Origin: Acidimicrobiia bacterium
GTDB taxonomy: Bacteria > Actinomycetota > Acidimicrobiia > Acidimicrobiales > SKKL01
DNA length: 64,000 nt
Direction: 5' to 3'
Assembly (NCBI GenBank): GCA_041676705.1
Contig: JBAYRL010000002.1
Coordinates: 372,001 to 436,000, forward strand
The translations under genes were made by a program, and so were the position numbers. Positions 35,992 to 44,120 of this stretch are shown here, one piece after another; positions within the stretch are counted from its first letter, which is position 1, and the number at the start of each line of letters is the position of its first letter. The notes beneath the pieces are model-generated. The model searched no databases. It was not told the origin of the DNA and worked only from the letters and a program-made list of their open reading frames with translations.

Positions 35992-36777
35992 TCATGACAT
36001 CACGATAATAGAGTTTCTCGTGAACTCATCGGCTGGGTAGAACGCCTCGATTCGCAACTCGTCTACGGTGACATCCAGTGCTGATTCAACCATGGCGGAG
36101 ACACTAAAAAATCGTAGCTCTGCGCCACCGACGGTGATTTCGAGCGGTAGAACGACGTCGGTTAGCACCGGTCGCCCAACGTCTTCACCTGGGTAGGAGG
36201 AAACTTCCGCTACAAGATCACGCAGCCGGGGGTCTCCATCACGTTCAGACCTGCTCTGCACCTGGGAAAGTAGATGCGCCCGCCACTGGCCAAGGTTCGC
36301 GATACGAGGAGCTAGGCCGTCGGGGTGCAAGGTCAGCCGCAATGCGTTAAGTGGAGACTCAAGGAGATAGGTAGCGCAGCCATCGAGCAGGAAATCAGTC
36401 GCGGCGTTGCGATCGACAATATTCCACCACCGGTCGAGGATGAGAGCGGGAAACGGCGTGTGGGCTTCCATCAGCGACTGCAGTGCCTTACTCACCGCCA
36501 GCAACTCTGGGGCGTCGAGCCCGCGCTCGGGATAAATCGGTGCAAGACCTGCCGCAAGCATTAACTGGTTACGCTCTCGAAGTGGAATCTCTAAGTGGTC
36601 TGCGAGACGCTCAATCATCGTGAGCGTTGGCTTTGACCGCCCCGTCTCCAAGTAGCTCAGATGGCGGGTTGACACGTTGGCACGGACCGCCAACTGGAGC
36701 TGACTTAACTGTCGTCTAGTCCTCCAAGCCCGTAGAAGCTCGCCAACCGGTGTAGTGCTGATCTTCATCACCTTCAT
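35992..36777 (-). CDS. XRE-family regulator with MmyB-like ligand-binding domain
   Basis: 261 residues. Residues 10-65 are a helix-turn-helix of the XRE type (LLRAWRTRRQLSQLQLAVRANVSTRHLSYLETGRSKPTLTMIERLADHLEIPLRERNQLMLAAG). The rest (APELLAVSKALQSLMEAHTPFPALILDRWWNIVDRNAATDFLLDG...) is the MmyB-like domain, which in relatives binds a fatty-acid-like ligand. ATG 36777 is chosen because the homology begins right after; a second ATG lies 9 bases downstream. It diverges from the ImmA-cyclase pair with a 275-base gap, so it could control them. Confidence 0.85.
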   Translation of the reverse strand: MKVMKISTTPVGELLRAWRTRRQLSQLQLAVRANVSTRHLSYLETGRSKPTLTMIERLADHLEIPLRERNQLMLAAGLAPIYPERGLDAPELLAVSKALQSLMEAHTPFPALILDRWWNIVDRNAATDFLLDGCATYLLESPLNALRLTLHPDGLAPRIANLGQWRAHLLSQVQSRSERDGDPRLRDLVAEVSSYPGEDVGRPVLTDVVLPLEITVGGAELRFFSVSAMVESALDVTVDELRIEAFYPADEFTRNSIIVMS

Positions 36778-37052
36778 CGTTCTAAAAGCCCGTTTGGTCC
36801 CCAGCGCCCGCTTTGCTTCTGCTTCTTGGGCACATAGACCAATTGAGCACTTCACAAGCTCGGCTTGTTAAAACACCTAACGTATCCGGCGTAACAAAGT
36901 GTCACAGCTAGTAGCTATCTTTGATATACACTTAATAGCACTGGCTCTAAGTCGATAGAATGCTTGGCTAACCAGCTATCGAAACTTGTCTTACGGCCTC
37001 AATCGTTAGCCCGATAATCTTGGTGCAACCTGCATTGTTAAGGACTGGGGAA

Positions 37053-37550
37053 ATGCAGAATTTAACCATCAGCCAGATTGAAGAAAAAGCACAGGAACTG
37101 CTGGCCAAACACTTCGGTCGACAGTTTGAACCACCCATCAAAGTGGAAGACTTGCTGCACCGCCTCAGAGGTTCCATTGAGGTTCGTTACACCGAAGAAG
37201 CCGATCCCGAGTCGCTTCGCATAAAGGATGACGGCTCATTTACGGTTTTTCTTCCTATCAACACTTCGTACCGACGTGATCGTTTCACGATTGCCCACGA
37301 GCTTGGCCACCTCGTCCTGCACTACCCTCATGCCGAGGAAACAAAGGCCTATCGCCGCTATGGACAATCGCGGCAAGAAACCGAAGCCAACGCTTTCGCA
37401 GGTGCGCTCCTAATGCCAGAAAAAGCATTCCGCGATTTTTGGTATGAGCATCGACACCTCACCCATGACGCAAGACTTGATGCTGTCGTACGGCAATTTC
37501 AGGTTTCAAAATCCGCCGCAGATGTACGGCGTCAAGTTCTCAACGTTTAA
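37053..37550 (+). CDS. ImmA/IrrE-family metallopeptidase
   Basis: 165 residues. The zinc site is HELGH (His82, Glu83, His86) in RFTIAHELGHLVLH, with a likely third ligand in RQETEANAFAGALLMP, the standard pattern of M78 peptidases that cleave repressors or other regulators. The N-terminus (QIEEKAQELLAKHFGRQFEPPIKVEDLLHRLRGSIEV) is the usual lead-in; no own HTH domain is present. Start ATG 37053 has GGGG close by. Its stop is only 16 bases before the cyclase-like gene, suggesting a two-gene operon. Confidence 0.88.
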   Translation: MQNLTISQIEEKAQELLAKHFGRQFEPPIKVEDLLHRLRGSIEVRYTEEADPESLRIKDDGSFTVFLPINTSYRRDRFTIAHELGHLVLHYPHAEETKAYRRYGQSRQETEANAFAGALLMPEKAFRDFWYEHRHLTHDARLDAVVRQFQVSKSAADVRRQVLNV

Positions 37551-37566
37551 AAATAAAAACCGAAAC

Positions 37567-38523
37567 ATGCAAGATCACGATACTGGGACCTCGCGGCTAT
37601 TCCTTTCGGCCGACCTGGTGGGTTCGACCGCGTTCAAACAACGCGATCCCGAGGGTTGGCTGAACACAACGCTCGGCTTCTACCAACAATTTCCAAGCTT
37701 GCTAGCCGAAAAACTCATTGAGACATCGGGTCCAGATCAATCGGCTAGCTCTGTTATTCCTGATCCCATCGAACTGTGGAAGGCCCTAGGCGATGAGCTC
37801 GTCTTTTCGTGTTTGATCAAAGAAGAAGCACACGCCGCAGTAGCCATTAAGAGTTTCGTTGCGGCACTTGCACATTGGTCTAACGAGGTTGTAAGTGGCA
37901 AAAATCAGTTAGCGTTAAAAGGTGGCGCTTGGGTGGCAACCTTTCCGCTACCCGACCGAGCTATCGCTGTCATGTCGACCCCTTCATCGTTAACTCCAGC
38001 GTGGTTCGACCCCGACAAGGCACCTGAAGAGAACAACCGGTCGCTAATCGATGCAATTGGGAAAGGCGACTCATCAAAAGCTCTTTGGCTGGATTTCATT
38101 GGTCCAGGAATGGACCTTGGCTTTCGCATTGTTCAATATGCATCGGCCCGCAAATTTGTACTCAGTTTAGAAGCTGCTTGGCTTATTGCCGAGGCCGAAA
38201 GTGAGACCCAAATCTATTTTGACGGTGAGGTAGAGCTACGAGGTTTTGACCATGGCGGTGGTTATCCACTTTTTTGGCTCGATGTCGCGCTCCAACGGAG
38301 CGGCGACAACATTCTCGACCAAATACAGGGCCTAGCACCTGTGCAACTATCGCAAGTTTGTGAACTAGCCACTGCACTTTGTGCCGATAAGAGATGGCCC
38401 ACGAAGCTCTACCTACCTGGTTCTAACAAGGCTCACCTCCAGGTTCACCATGATGCGGTTGAGCAAGAGGTTCACCGGTTGAATGAGATTCGAGACACAC
38501 AGGGTCAGATTCCAGATCTCTAA
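37567..38523 (+). CDS. Stand-alone class III nucleotide cyclase-like protein (Pycsar PycC-like)
   Basis: 318 residues made of one cyclase homology domain with no membrane or sensor part. LFLSADLVGSTAFKQ carries the first metal-binding Asp16 of the FxDxxGST motif; WKALGDELVF has Lys72 and the second metal-binding Asp76; IGPGMDLGFRIVQYA aligns with the conserved GxxVNxAARL helix but with Asp182 in place of Asn and Arg186 kept. This set resembles the cyclases of Pycsar antiphage systems, which make cCMP or cUMP. From memory of that family I consider it likely but unproven. ATG 37567 lacks a clear ribosome site; upstream in-frame ATGs at 37522 and 37444 overlap the peptidase gene. Confidence 0.65.
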   Translation: MQDHDTGTSRLFLSADLVGSTAFKQRDPEGWLNTTLGFYQQFPSLLAEKLIETSGPDQSASSVIPDPIELWKALGDELVFSCLIKEEAHAAVAIKSFVAALAHWSNEVVSGKNQLALKGGAWVATFPLPDRAIAVMSTPSSLTPAWFDPDKAPEENNRSLIDAIGKGDSSKALWLDFIGPGMDLGFRIVQYASARKFVLSLEAAWLIAEAESETQIYFDGEVELRGFDHGGGYPLFWLDVALQRSGDNILDQIQGLAPVQLSQVCELATALCADKRWPTKLYLPGSNKAHLQVHHDAVEQEVHRLNEIRDTQGQIPDL

Positions 38524-38585
38524 AGACGTGTCCTACGCCTTGTTGTGGCTGTGTGCCGGGCGCCTTATTCGGGGCCGTTTACGTG

Positions 38586-38987
38586 CTAGCGGCGGCGACG
38601 ACGGCGAGGGTCGTACAGCACTACCGCTTGGCTCACCGGCACTAAATCACGCCGATACTGCCGATGCGCAGCTTCCACCGCCTCTTCCGCTTGGCGTTGC
38701 AACGCCACCAACTCGGCCCGCAAACGGTCCATTTCGGCTTCCATTTCGAGCACCCGCTTCACCCCTTCTAGGTTTAACCCGTCGTTGGTGAGCGCTTGAA
38801 TGCGGCGCAACAACCGCACATCAGCATCGCTATAGCGGCGATTACCACCGTCGGTGCGGGCCGGCTCTACCAAACCTTTACGTTCATAAATACGCAAAGT
38901 TTGTGGATGAACACCGGCCAGCTCGGCCGCCACAGAAATTACATAGACGGCCCGGTCTGAATATTTAGATTCATGCTGTGCCATCAC
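38586..38987 (-). CDS. hspR: MerR-family heat-shock repressor HspR
   Basis: 133 residues. YVISVAAELAGVHPQTLRIYERKGLVEPARTDGGNRRYSDADVRLLRRIQ is the MerR-type winged helix of HspR, followed by a coiled coil and a strongly basic tail (DPRRRRRR). HspR binds HAIR repeats and represses the dnaK operon and often clpB, with DnaK as co-repressor. It is the last gene of dnaK-grpE-dnaJ-hspR, the usual actinobacterial order. GTG 38987 (AGGAG six bases before) is used; ATG 38984 is an alternative. Confidence 0.93.
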   Translation of the reverse strand: MMAQHESKYSDRAVYVISVAAELAGVHPQTLRIYERKGLVEPARTDGGNRRYSDADVRLLRRIQALTNDGLNLEGVKRVLEMEAEMDRLRAELVALQRQAEEAVEAAHRQYRRDLVPVSQAVVLYDPRRRRRR

Positions 38988-38988
38988 T

Positions 38989-40173
38989 TCACACTCCTAA
39001 ATGAGCACGAGGAGATTCATCGGATTGAACATCGGCCAAAGCCTTAATAGCAGTGCGTTCTTCATCGCTCAGCTTCTTCGGTACCGCCACTTCAACCGTC
39101 ACCAACAAATCACCCTTGGTGCCCTTAGTTGGCACCACACCCCGGCCTTTCACCCGAAATGTTCGCCCTGAGGGAGTACCAGCAGGCACCTTCAAAGTGA
39201 CCGGTGAACCGCCCAGGGTCGGCACCTTGATGTTGGCCCCTAAAACAGCTTCGGGGTAGGTAATTGGTGCTACCAAAGTTAGGTTTTTGCCACTACGGCC
39301 AAAGATTGCGTGTGGTTCGACCCGAACCGTTACGAACAGATCTCCAGCCGGACCACCGTTGCGACCAGGGCCACCCCGGCCAGCTAAACGAATACGCTGC
39401 CCATCATCAACCCCAGCCGGAATACGAACCTTAACGGCACGTGATTTCCGCTCGGTACCGCTGCCATGACAAGTGGGGCAGGCCTCTTCAATTACCGTGC
39501 CGCGCCCACCACAAGCTGGGCAAGGTTGGCTGAACGAGAAGAAACCTTGGTTGTCATCCAAGCTGCCTTTACCGCCACAGCGAGAACAGATTTTAGGGCT
39601 AGTGCCAGGTTTAGAGCCCGAACCGGAACAGGTTTCACAACGAACGTCAGAAACCAGGTTCACTTCGGTGGTAACCCCACCCACGGCTTCGGTAAAATCG
39701 AGATGCAACTCGGCTTCAATGTCGGCACCTTTAACCCCTTGGCGAACACCGCCACCAGCGGTTCCACCAGGCGCTGTGGGCCCACCGCGACCACCACGGC
39801 CACGGTTAAACAGCCCACCCAAAAGGTTGCCTAAATCATCGGTGGTGAAGGTGAACCCTGTGGTGCCATCACCAAAATTGGCACCACCTGGCGCAAAGCC
39901 GCCAAAGCCACCCGGACCACCCGCAGCGCCCATGGGCCCCAACCGACGAACCTCGTCGTATTCTTTGCGTTTCTCGGCATCGCCCACCACATCATAAGCG
40001 GCCGATACCTCTTTGAAACGCTCTTCCGCCGTGGCGTCATCGGGGTTAGCGTCGGGGTGTAGTTGGCGAGCCAGCTTCCGATAGGCCGACGTTATTTCTT
40101 TCTGCGTTGCCGTGTCCGACACGCCAAGGACCTGGTAATAGTCCTTTTCAAACCATTCTCGCTGAGCTGCCAC
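38989..40173 (-). CDS. dnaJ: Chaperone protein DnaJ
   Basis: 394 residues. J domain at the N-terminus (DYYQVLGVSDTATQKEITSAYRKLARQLHPDANPDD with HPD), a Gly/Phe-rich linker (GAAGGPGGFGGFAPGG), four CxxCxGxG zinc repeats (CETCSGSG, CSRCGGKG, CPACGGRG, CPTCHGSG) and the C-terminal substrate domains (VRIPAGVDDGQRIRLAGRG). Stimulates DnaK ATPase and delivers substrates. GTG start with GGAGG five bases upstream; ends one base before hspR. Confidence 0.95.
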   Translation of the reverse strand: MAAQREWFEKDYYQVLGVSDTATQKEITSAYRKLARQLHPDANPDDATAEERFKEVSAAYDVVGDAEKRKEYDEVRRLGPMGAAGGPGGFGGFAPGGANFGDGTTGFTFTTDDLGNLLGGLFNRGRGGRGGPTAPGGTAGGGVRQGVKGADIEAELHLDFTEAVGGVTTEVNLVSDVRCETCSGSGSKPGTSPKICSRCGGKGSLDDNQGFFSFSQPCPACGGRGTVIEEACPTCHGSGTERKSRAVKVRIPAGVDDGQRIRLAGRGGPGRNGGPAGDLFVTVRVEPHAIFGRSGKNLTLVAPITYPEAVLGANIKVPTLGGSPVTLKVPAGTPSGRTFRVKGRGVVPTKGTKGDLLVTVEVAVPKKLSDEERTAIKALADVQSDESPRAHLGV

Positions 40174-40278
40174 TACACCTCCTCCATTTCTTCGTTACTT
40201 TGACGTTGCTTCACCAGAGGCCTTCAATACCTCATCTATTAGCGCAGGTAGCCAGGGTAATTAGCCCTCCACCTTCGC

Positions 40279-40983
40279 TTAGCCCTTCACCTTCACCATG
40301 GCTGCACGTAGCACTTGGCCTTTCCACACATAACCAGGGCGCATGACTTCAACCACCAGATGCTCGCCCTCATCACCATCGGCCGCTTCAAACATCACGG
40401 CTTCATGCAAGTTCGGATCGAACGGTTCATTCAACGGATCGACACGCTCTAAACCCTGTGCCGCCAGCGCACCCAAGAGAGCGTTCAGCACCGGCACCAC
40501 CTCGGTAGAGCCATGCGCCACGCCAGCATCACAAGAATCGAGCACTGGCACCAACGCCTCGGCCATGCGACCGGTAGCGTTGTCAACCGCTAGTTGGCTG
40601 TCGCGTGCAACACGTTTCTTGTAGTTCTCGAAATCGGCTTGCAGTCGTTGTAGCCGATCGAGATAAGTGTCACGTTCAGCCACCACAGCTTCTAGCTGGT
40701 CAAGGGTGTTAGCGGTAAGGGTTTCCAAATCATCGGGAATGCCACCCTCATCACCAGAATCGGCATCACCGCCCGCTGCGCCCGCTTGGCCACCTGGAGG
40801 AGCGATTCCACCTGAACCGCCGCTGCCCGCAGCACGAGAGCCAGCACCACTACCACCACCAGGGCCCGGGCTAGGGCCGGAAGCACCGGGGCCACCGGAG
40901 GCAGGGTTAGCCGCCCCCGAGTTTGGCTCTTGCGCTTCGCTTTGGTCGCCTACCGGGCGGTCATTCGGGTCGGCGTTACTCAC
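40279..40983 (-). CDS. grpE: Nucleotide exchange factor GrpE
   Basis: 234 residues. The first 80 are disordered, Gly/Pro/Ser-rich (GGPGASGPSPGPGGGSGAG), then an acidic helix and long coiled coil (LDQLEAVVAERDTYLDRLQRLQADFENYKKRVARDSQ), and the beta domain with GLERVDPLNEPFDPNLHEAVM and VVEVMRPGYVWKGQVLRAAMVKV. It releases ADP from DnaK. The start overlaps the dnaK stop by 4 bases. The glycine-rich head is longer than in most GrpE. Confidence 0.94.
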   Translation of the reverse strand: MSNADPNDRPVGDQSEAQEPNSGAANPASGGPGASGPSPGPGGGSGAGSRAAGSGGSGGIAPPGGQAGAAGGDADSGDEGGIPDDLETLTANTLDQLEAVVAERDTYLDRLQRLQADFENYKKRVARDSQLAVDNATGRMAEALVPVLDSCDAGVAHGSTEVVPVLNALLGALAAQGLERVDPLNEPFDPNLHEAVMFEAADGDEGEHLVVEVMRPGYVWKGQVLRAAMVKVKG

Positions 40984-42836
40984 GCCTCCTCCTCATCAAC
41001 CACCTCGGCGTCGATGATCTCAGCATCAACCACATCGTCATCCGATGGAGCATCGCCAGCACCAGTACCACCGCCTGCTTCGCCAGCTGACTGGTCGGCA
41101 GCCGCTTGTTCATACAAACGCTGGGTAAAGCTTTGGCTGGCAGTCATCAGAGCTTCGGTGCCGGTACGAATGGCATCAAGATCGGAGCCCGCCAGAGCTT
41201 CTTTCAGCTCAGCCAAACTGGCTTCAACCTTGGCTTTTTCGTCACCTTCAACCTTGTCGCCCTGTTCACGCAACACCTTTTCGGTTTGGTAAACCAAGGT
41301 GTCGGCGTTGTTACGCACCTCAACCTCATCACGGCGCTTGCGGTCTTCCTCGGCGTGTGCCTCGGCATCTTTCACCATTTGGTTAATGGCGTCTTTGTCA
41401 AGCGACGACTGACCGGTGATGGTCATCGACTGTTCCTTATTAGTGGCACGGTCTTTAGCCGACACATGCACAATACCGTTGGCGTCAATGTCGAACGTGA
41501 CCTCAATTTGAGGCACACCACGGGGAGCTGGAGGCAGATCAACCAGTTGGAACTTGCCCAAAGTTTTGTTGAACTGCGCCATCTCGCGCTCGCCTTGGAG
41601 CACATGGATTTCCACCGAAGGCTGCATATCTTCAGCCGTGGTGAACACCTCGGTGCGGCGAGTGGGAATAGTGGTGTTGCGCTCGATCAGTTTGGTCATC
41701 ACGCCACCCTTGGTTTCAATACCAAGCGACAACGGGGTCACATCAAGGAGCAGAACGTCTTTAACGTCACCCTTCAACACACCAGCTTGAACAGCAGCAC
41801 CAACCGCGACCACTTCGTCGGGGTTAACCGACTTGTTGGCTTCTTTCCCGGTCATATCGGTGACCAAATCGGAAACGGCGGGCATACGGGTAGAACCACC
41901 CACCAAAATCACGTGGTCAATCTGACCCTTTTCCAAACCAGCATCTTTAATGGCTTGTTCGAAAGGTACCCGGCAACGATCAAGTAGATCGGCGGTTAGT
42001 TCTTGGAACTTGGCCCGGCTCAACTGGTAGTCGAGGTGAAGTGGACCAGCGTCGGTAGCGGTAATGAAAGGCAGGTTGATTTGGGTTTGTTGAACCTGCG
42101 AAAGTTCGATCTTGGCTTTCTCAGCTGCTTCTTTCAAGCGCTGCACGGCCATAGCATCATTGGAAAGATCGACCCCATGATCACCCTTAAACGAAGTGGT
42201 TAGCCAGTCGATAATGCGTTGATCCCAATCGTCGCCGCCCAGGCTGGTATCGCCATGGGTGGACTTAACTTCGAACACGCCGTCGCCAATTTCCAGCACG
42301 GAAACGTCGAAAGTACCGCCGCCCAAGTCGAAAACTAGGATGGTTTGGTCGGTGCCTTCTTTATCGAGGCCATAAGCCAACGCGGCTGCGGTGGGCTCGT
42401 TAATAATACGAAGCACTTCGAGACCTGCGATTTGGCCCGCTTCTTTGGTAGCGGTGCGCTGGGCATCATCGAAATAGGCTGGCACGGTGATAACGGCCTG
42501 GGTGACGGTGTCGCCCAGGTAGGCCTCGGCGTCGCGCTTTAGCTTCTGCAAAGTACGAGCTGAGATTTCTTGTGGGGTATAGGCCTTACCGTCGATGTCG
42601 ATGGTCCAGTTAGTACCCATGTGGCGCTTCACCGAACGAATGGTGCGCTCGGGGTTGGTAATGGCTTGGCGCTTGGCTACTTCGCCGACCAGCACTTCGC
42701 CGTTTTTGGAGAATGCAACAACCGAAGGGCTAGTACGACTGCCTTCGGAGTTAGGGATGACCACTGGCTCGCCAGCTTCTAAGACACTGACGACCGAGTT
42801 AGTGGTGCCGAGGTCGATACCGACGGCCTTTGACAT
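40980..42836 (-). CDS. dnaK: Chaperone protein DnaK (Hsp70)
   Basis: 618 residues. Hsp70 signatures: VGIDLGTTNSVVSVLE at the N-terminus, IFDLGGGTFDVSVL-like LVFDLGGGTFDVSVLEIG, and ILVGGSTRMPAVSDLV. The interdomain linker is DVLLLDVTPLSLGIET, and the tail is acidic (DAEIIDAEVVDEEEA). ATP-driven folding chaperone working with DnaJ and GrpE in the same operon. Start ATG 42836 lies 41 bases downstream of a good sigma-70-type -10 box. Confidence 0.96.
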   Translation of the reverse strand: MSKAVGIDLGTTNSVVSVLEAGEPVVIPNSEGSRTSPSVVAFSKNGEVLVGEVAKRQAITNPERTIRSVKRHMGTNWTIDIDGKAYTPQEISARTLQKLKRDAEAYLGDTVTQAVITVPAYFDDAQRTATKEAGQIAGLEVLRIINEPTAAALAYGLDKEGTDQTILVFDLGGGTFDVSVLEIGDGVFEVKSTHGDTSLGGDDWDQRIIDWLTTSFKGDHGVDLSNDAMAVQRLKEAAEKAKIELSQVQQTQINLPFITATDAGPLHLDYQLSRAKFQELTADLLDRCRVPFEQAIKDAGLEKGQIDHVILVGGSTRMPAVSDLVTDMTGKEANKSVNPDEVVAVGAAVQAGVLKGDVKDVLLLDVTPLSLGIETKGGVMTKLIERNTTIPTRRTEVFTTAEDMQPSVEIHVLQGEREMAQFNKTLGKFQLVDLPPAPRGVPQIEVTFDIDANGIVHVSAKDRATNKEQSMTITGQSSLDKDAINQMVKDAEAHAEEDRKRRDEVEVRNNADTLVYQTEKVLREQGDKVEGDEKAKVEASLAELKEALAGSDLDAIRTGTEALMTASQSFTQRLYEQAAADQSAGEAGGGTGAGDAPSDDDVVDAEIIDAEVVDEEEA

Positions 42837-42876
42837 GTGTGTTACCTCTACGTGTTAGACAACTTGAACTGTTACC

Positions 42877-42905
42877 ATCATAAAAGTTGAGTGCGGTATT
42901 GACAA
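42877..42905 (-). promoter_or_regulatory. Probable dnaK operon promoter
   Basis: On the minus strand TTGTCA (42900-42905), a 17-base spacer and TATGAT (42877-42882), close to the vegetative consensus and about 40 bases upstream of the dnaK ATG. Two HspR-box-like half-sites (ACTCAAC at 42886-42892, GTTCAAG at 42863-42869) flank the -10 box but are in direct, not inverted, orientation. Confidence 0.65.
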
Positions 42906-43023
42906 CCTTTCATTTTAGATTTTATTGATGAGGTTTTAGCGGGTTGCAGGCGCGCCAAAACGCACCCCTCCCACTACCTCAATTCTAAGTGTTTACCCCA
43001 CCAGCCGCCCCACAAAACATGGC

Positions 43024-43206
43024 TTAGCCGCGACGCTGCCATGTACAAGCGCTCGTACTTTTAACGGCGCTGCGGAACGGATTGGCGGCAGGCACCAACC
43101 GAACCTTGACGAGCGGATCACTATCCATGAGGCGGGCCCTCACTTGAGCGAAGTAACTCTCGCCGAGGAGTGCACCACCGACTGACCAAACAATCGCAAT
43201 GCCTCG
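43024..43206 (-). pseudogene. Possible C-terminal remnant of a BadF/ROK-like sugar kinase
   Basis: An open minus-strand stretch translates to GIAIVWSVGGALLGESYF, AQVRARLMDSDPLVKVRL and VPAANPFRSAVKSTSA, ending TWQRRG at TAA 43024-43026. The VGG-containing strand-helix and the repeat-ending LVKVRL...P resemble the last domain of BadF/N-acetylglucosamine-kinase-type ATPases. Upstream in frame it meets a stop near 43240, and no start or N-terminal half is present, so if real it is a broken gene. Similarity is judged by eye only. Confidence 0.3.
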
Positions 43207-43280
43207 CGACGGCGGGTGTTGTGTGATAACTCTCGATGGCGGTTGTCATGGCCATAGCGGCTATTTACTACTGTGTTGGC

Positions 43281-44042
43281 ATGTCGCACACACTGATTCT
43301 CTTGCGTCACGGCCAAAGTGAGTGGAACGCCTCAAACCTTTTCACCGGATGGCACGACGTCGACCTAACTGCTCTAGGTGAAACGGAAGCTCGTGCCGCT
43401 GGACCGACCTTGGCCGAAGCGGGCCTTTACCCTGATGTTGTCCACACTTCCTTGCAAACTCGAGCCATCCGCACCGCCAACTTGGCACTAGCGGCGATGG
43501 ACCGAGCTTGGATTCCAGTGCGACGCTCATGGCGGCTAAACGAACGCCACTACGGTGCCTTGACCGGTCTCGATAAGAAAGAAACCGTTGAGAAATACGG
43601 CGCGGAACAGGTGCACATCTGGCGACGCAGCTTCGACACTCCACCACCGCCAGTCGATCTCGATAGTCCTTATTACCCCAAAGCCGATGCCCGCTACGCC
43701 TACCTACCGGCTGACATATTGCCGCGAGCCGAATGCTTGGCCGATGTCATTGTGCGCATGTTGCCCTGGTGGTACGACGGCATTGTGCCCGACCTGCAAT
43801 CCGGCAAGACCGTACTAGTTGCGGCACACGGCAACAGCTTGCGAGCGCTGGTGAAACATCTCGATGGAATTTCGGATGAAGAAATCACCGAGTTGAACAT
43901 CCCTACCGGCATACCCGTGCTCTACAAACTGAACGACGCCATGGAAGCCAACCCGGTTTCCAACTTCGCCGAACGCTACGTAGGCGACACCGAAGCCGCG
44001 TTGGCCGCCGCTAAAGCCGTCGCCGCCCAAACCGGAGCCTAA
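43281..44042 (+). CDS. gpmA: 2,3-bisphosphoglycerate-dependent phosphoglycerate mutase
   Basis: 253 residues. Interconverts 3- and 2-phosphoglycerate in glycolysis. LILLRHGQSEWNASNLFTGWHDVDLTALG carries the catalytic His and the GpmA-type sequence; ALTGLDKKETVEKYG and VLVAAHGNSLRALVKHLDGISDEEI with the second His follow. ATG 43281 begins the homology; a frame 45 bases longer adds a non-conserved hydrophobic piece. No ribosome binding site is visible, and a weak TTGTCA box at 43250 would place the transcript start near the ATG, so a leaderless mRNA is possible. Confidence 0.93.
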   Translation: MSHTLILLRHGQSEWNASNLFTGWHDVDLTALGETEARAAGPTLAEAGLYPDVVHTSLQTRAIRTANLALAAMDRAWIPVRRSWRLNERHYGALTGLDKKETVEKYGAEQVHIWRRSFDTPPPPVDLDSPYYPKADARYAYLPADILPRAECLADVIVRMLPWWYDGIVPDLQSGKTVLVAAHGNSLRALVKHLDGISDEEITELNIPTGIPVLYKLNDAMEANPVSNFAERYVGDTEAALAAAKAVAAQTGA

Positions 44043-44120
44043 ATAGCCTGCCTTGGCTGAAAATTAGGCAACCCGAACCTCAATCGGCGGGCTAGCTCAA
44101 CCGAACCCGCAATCGGCGGG

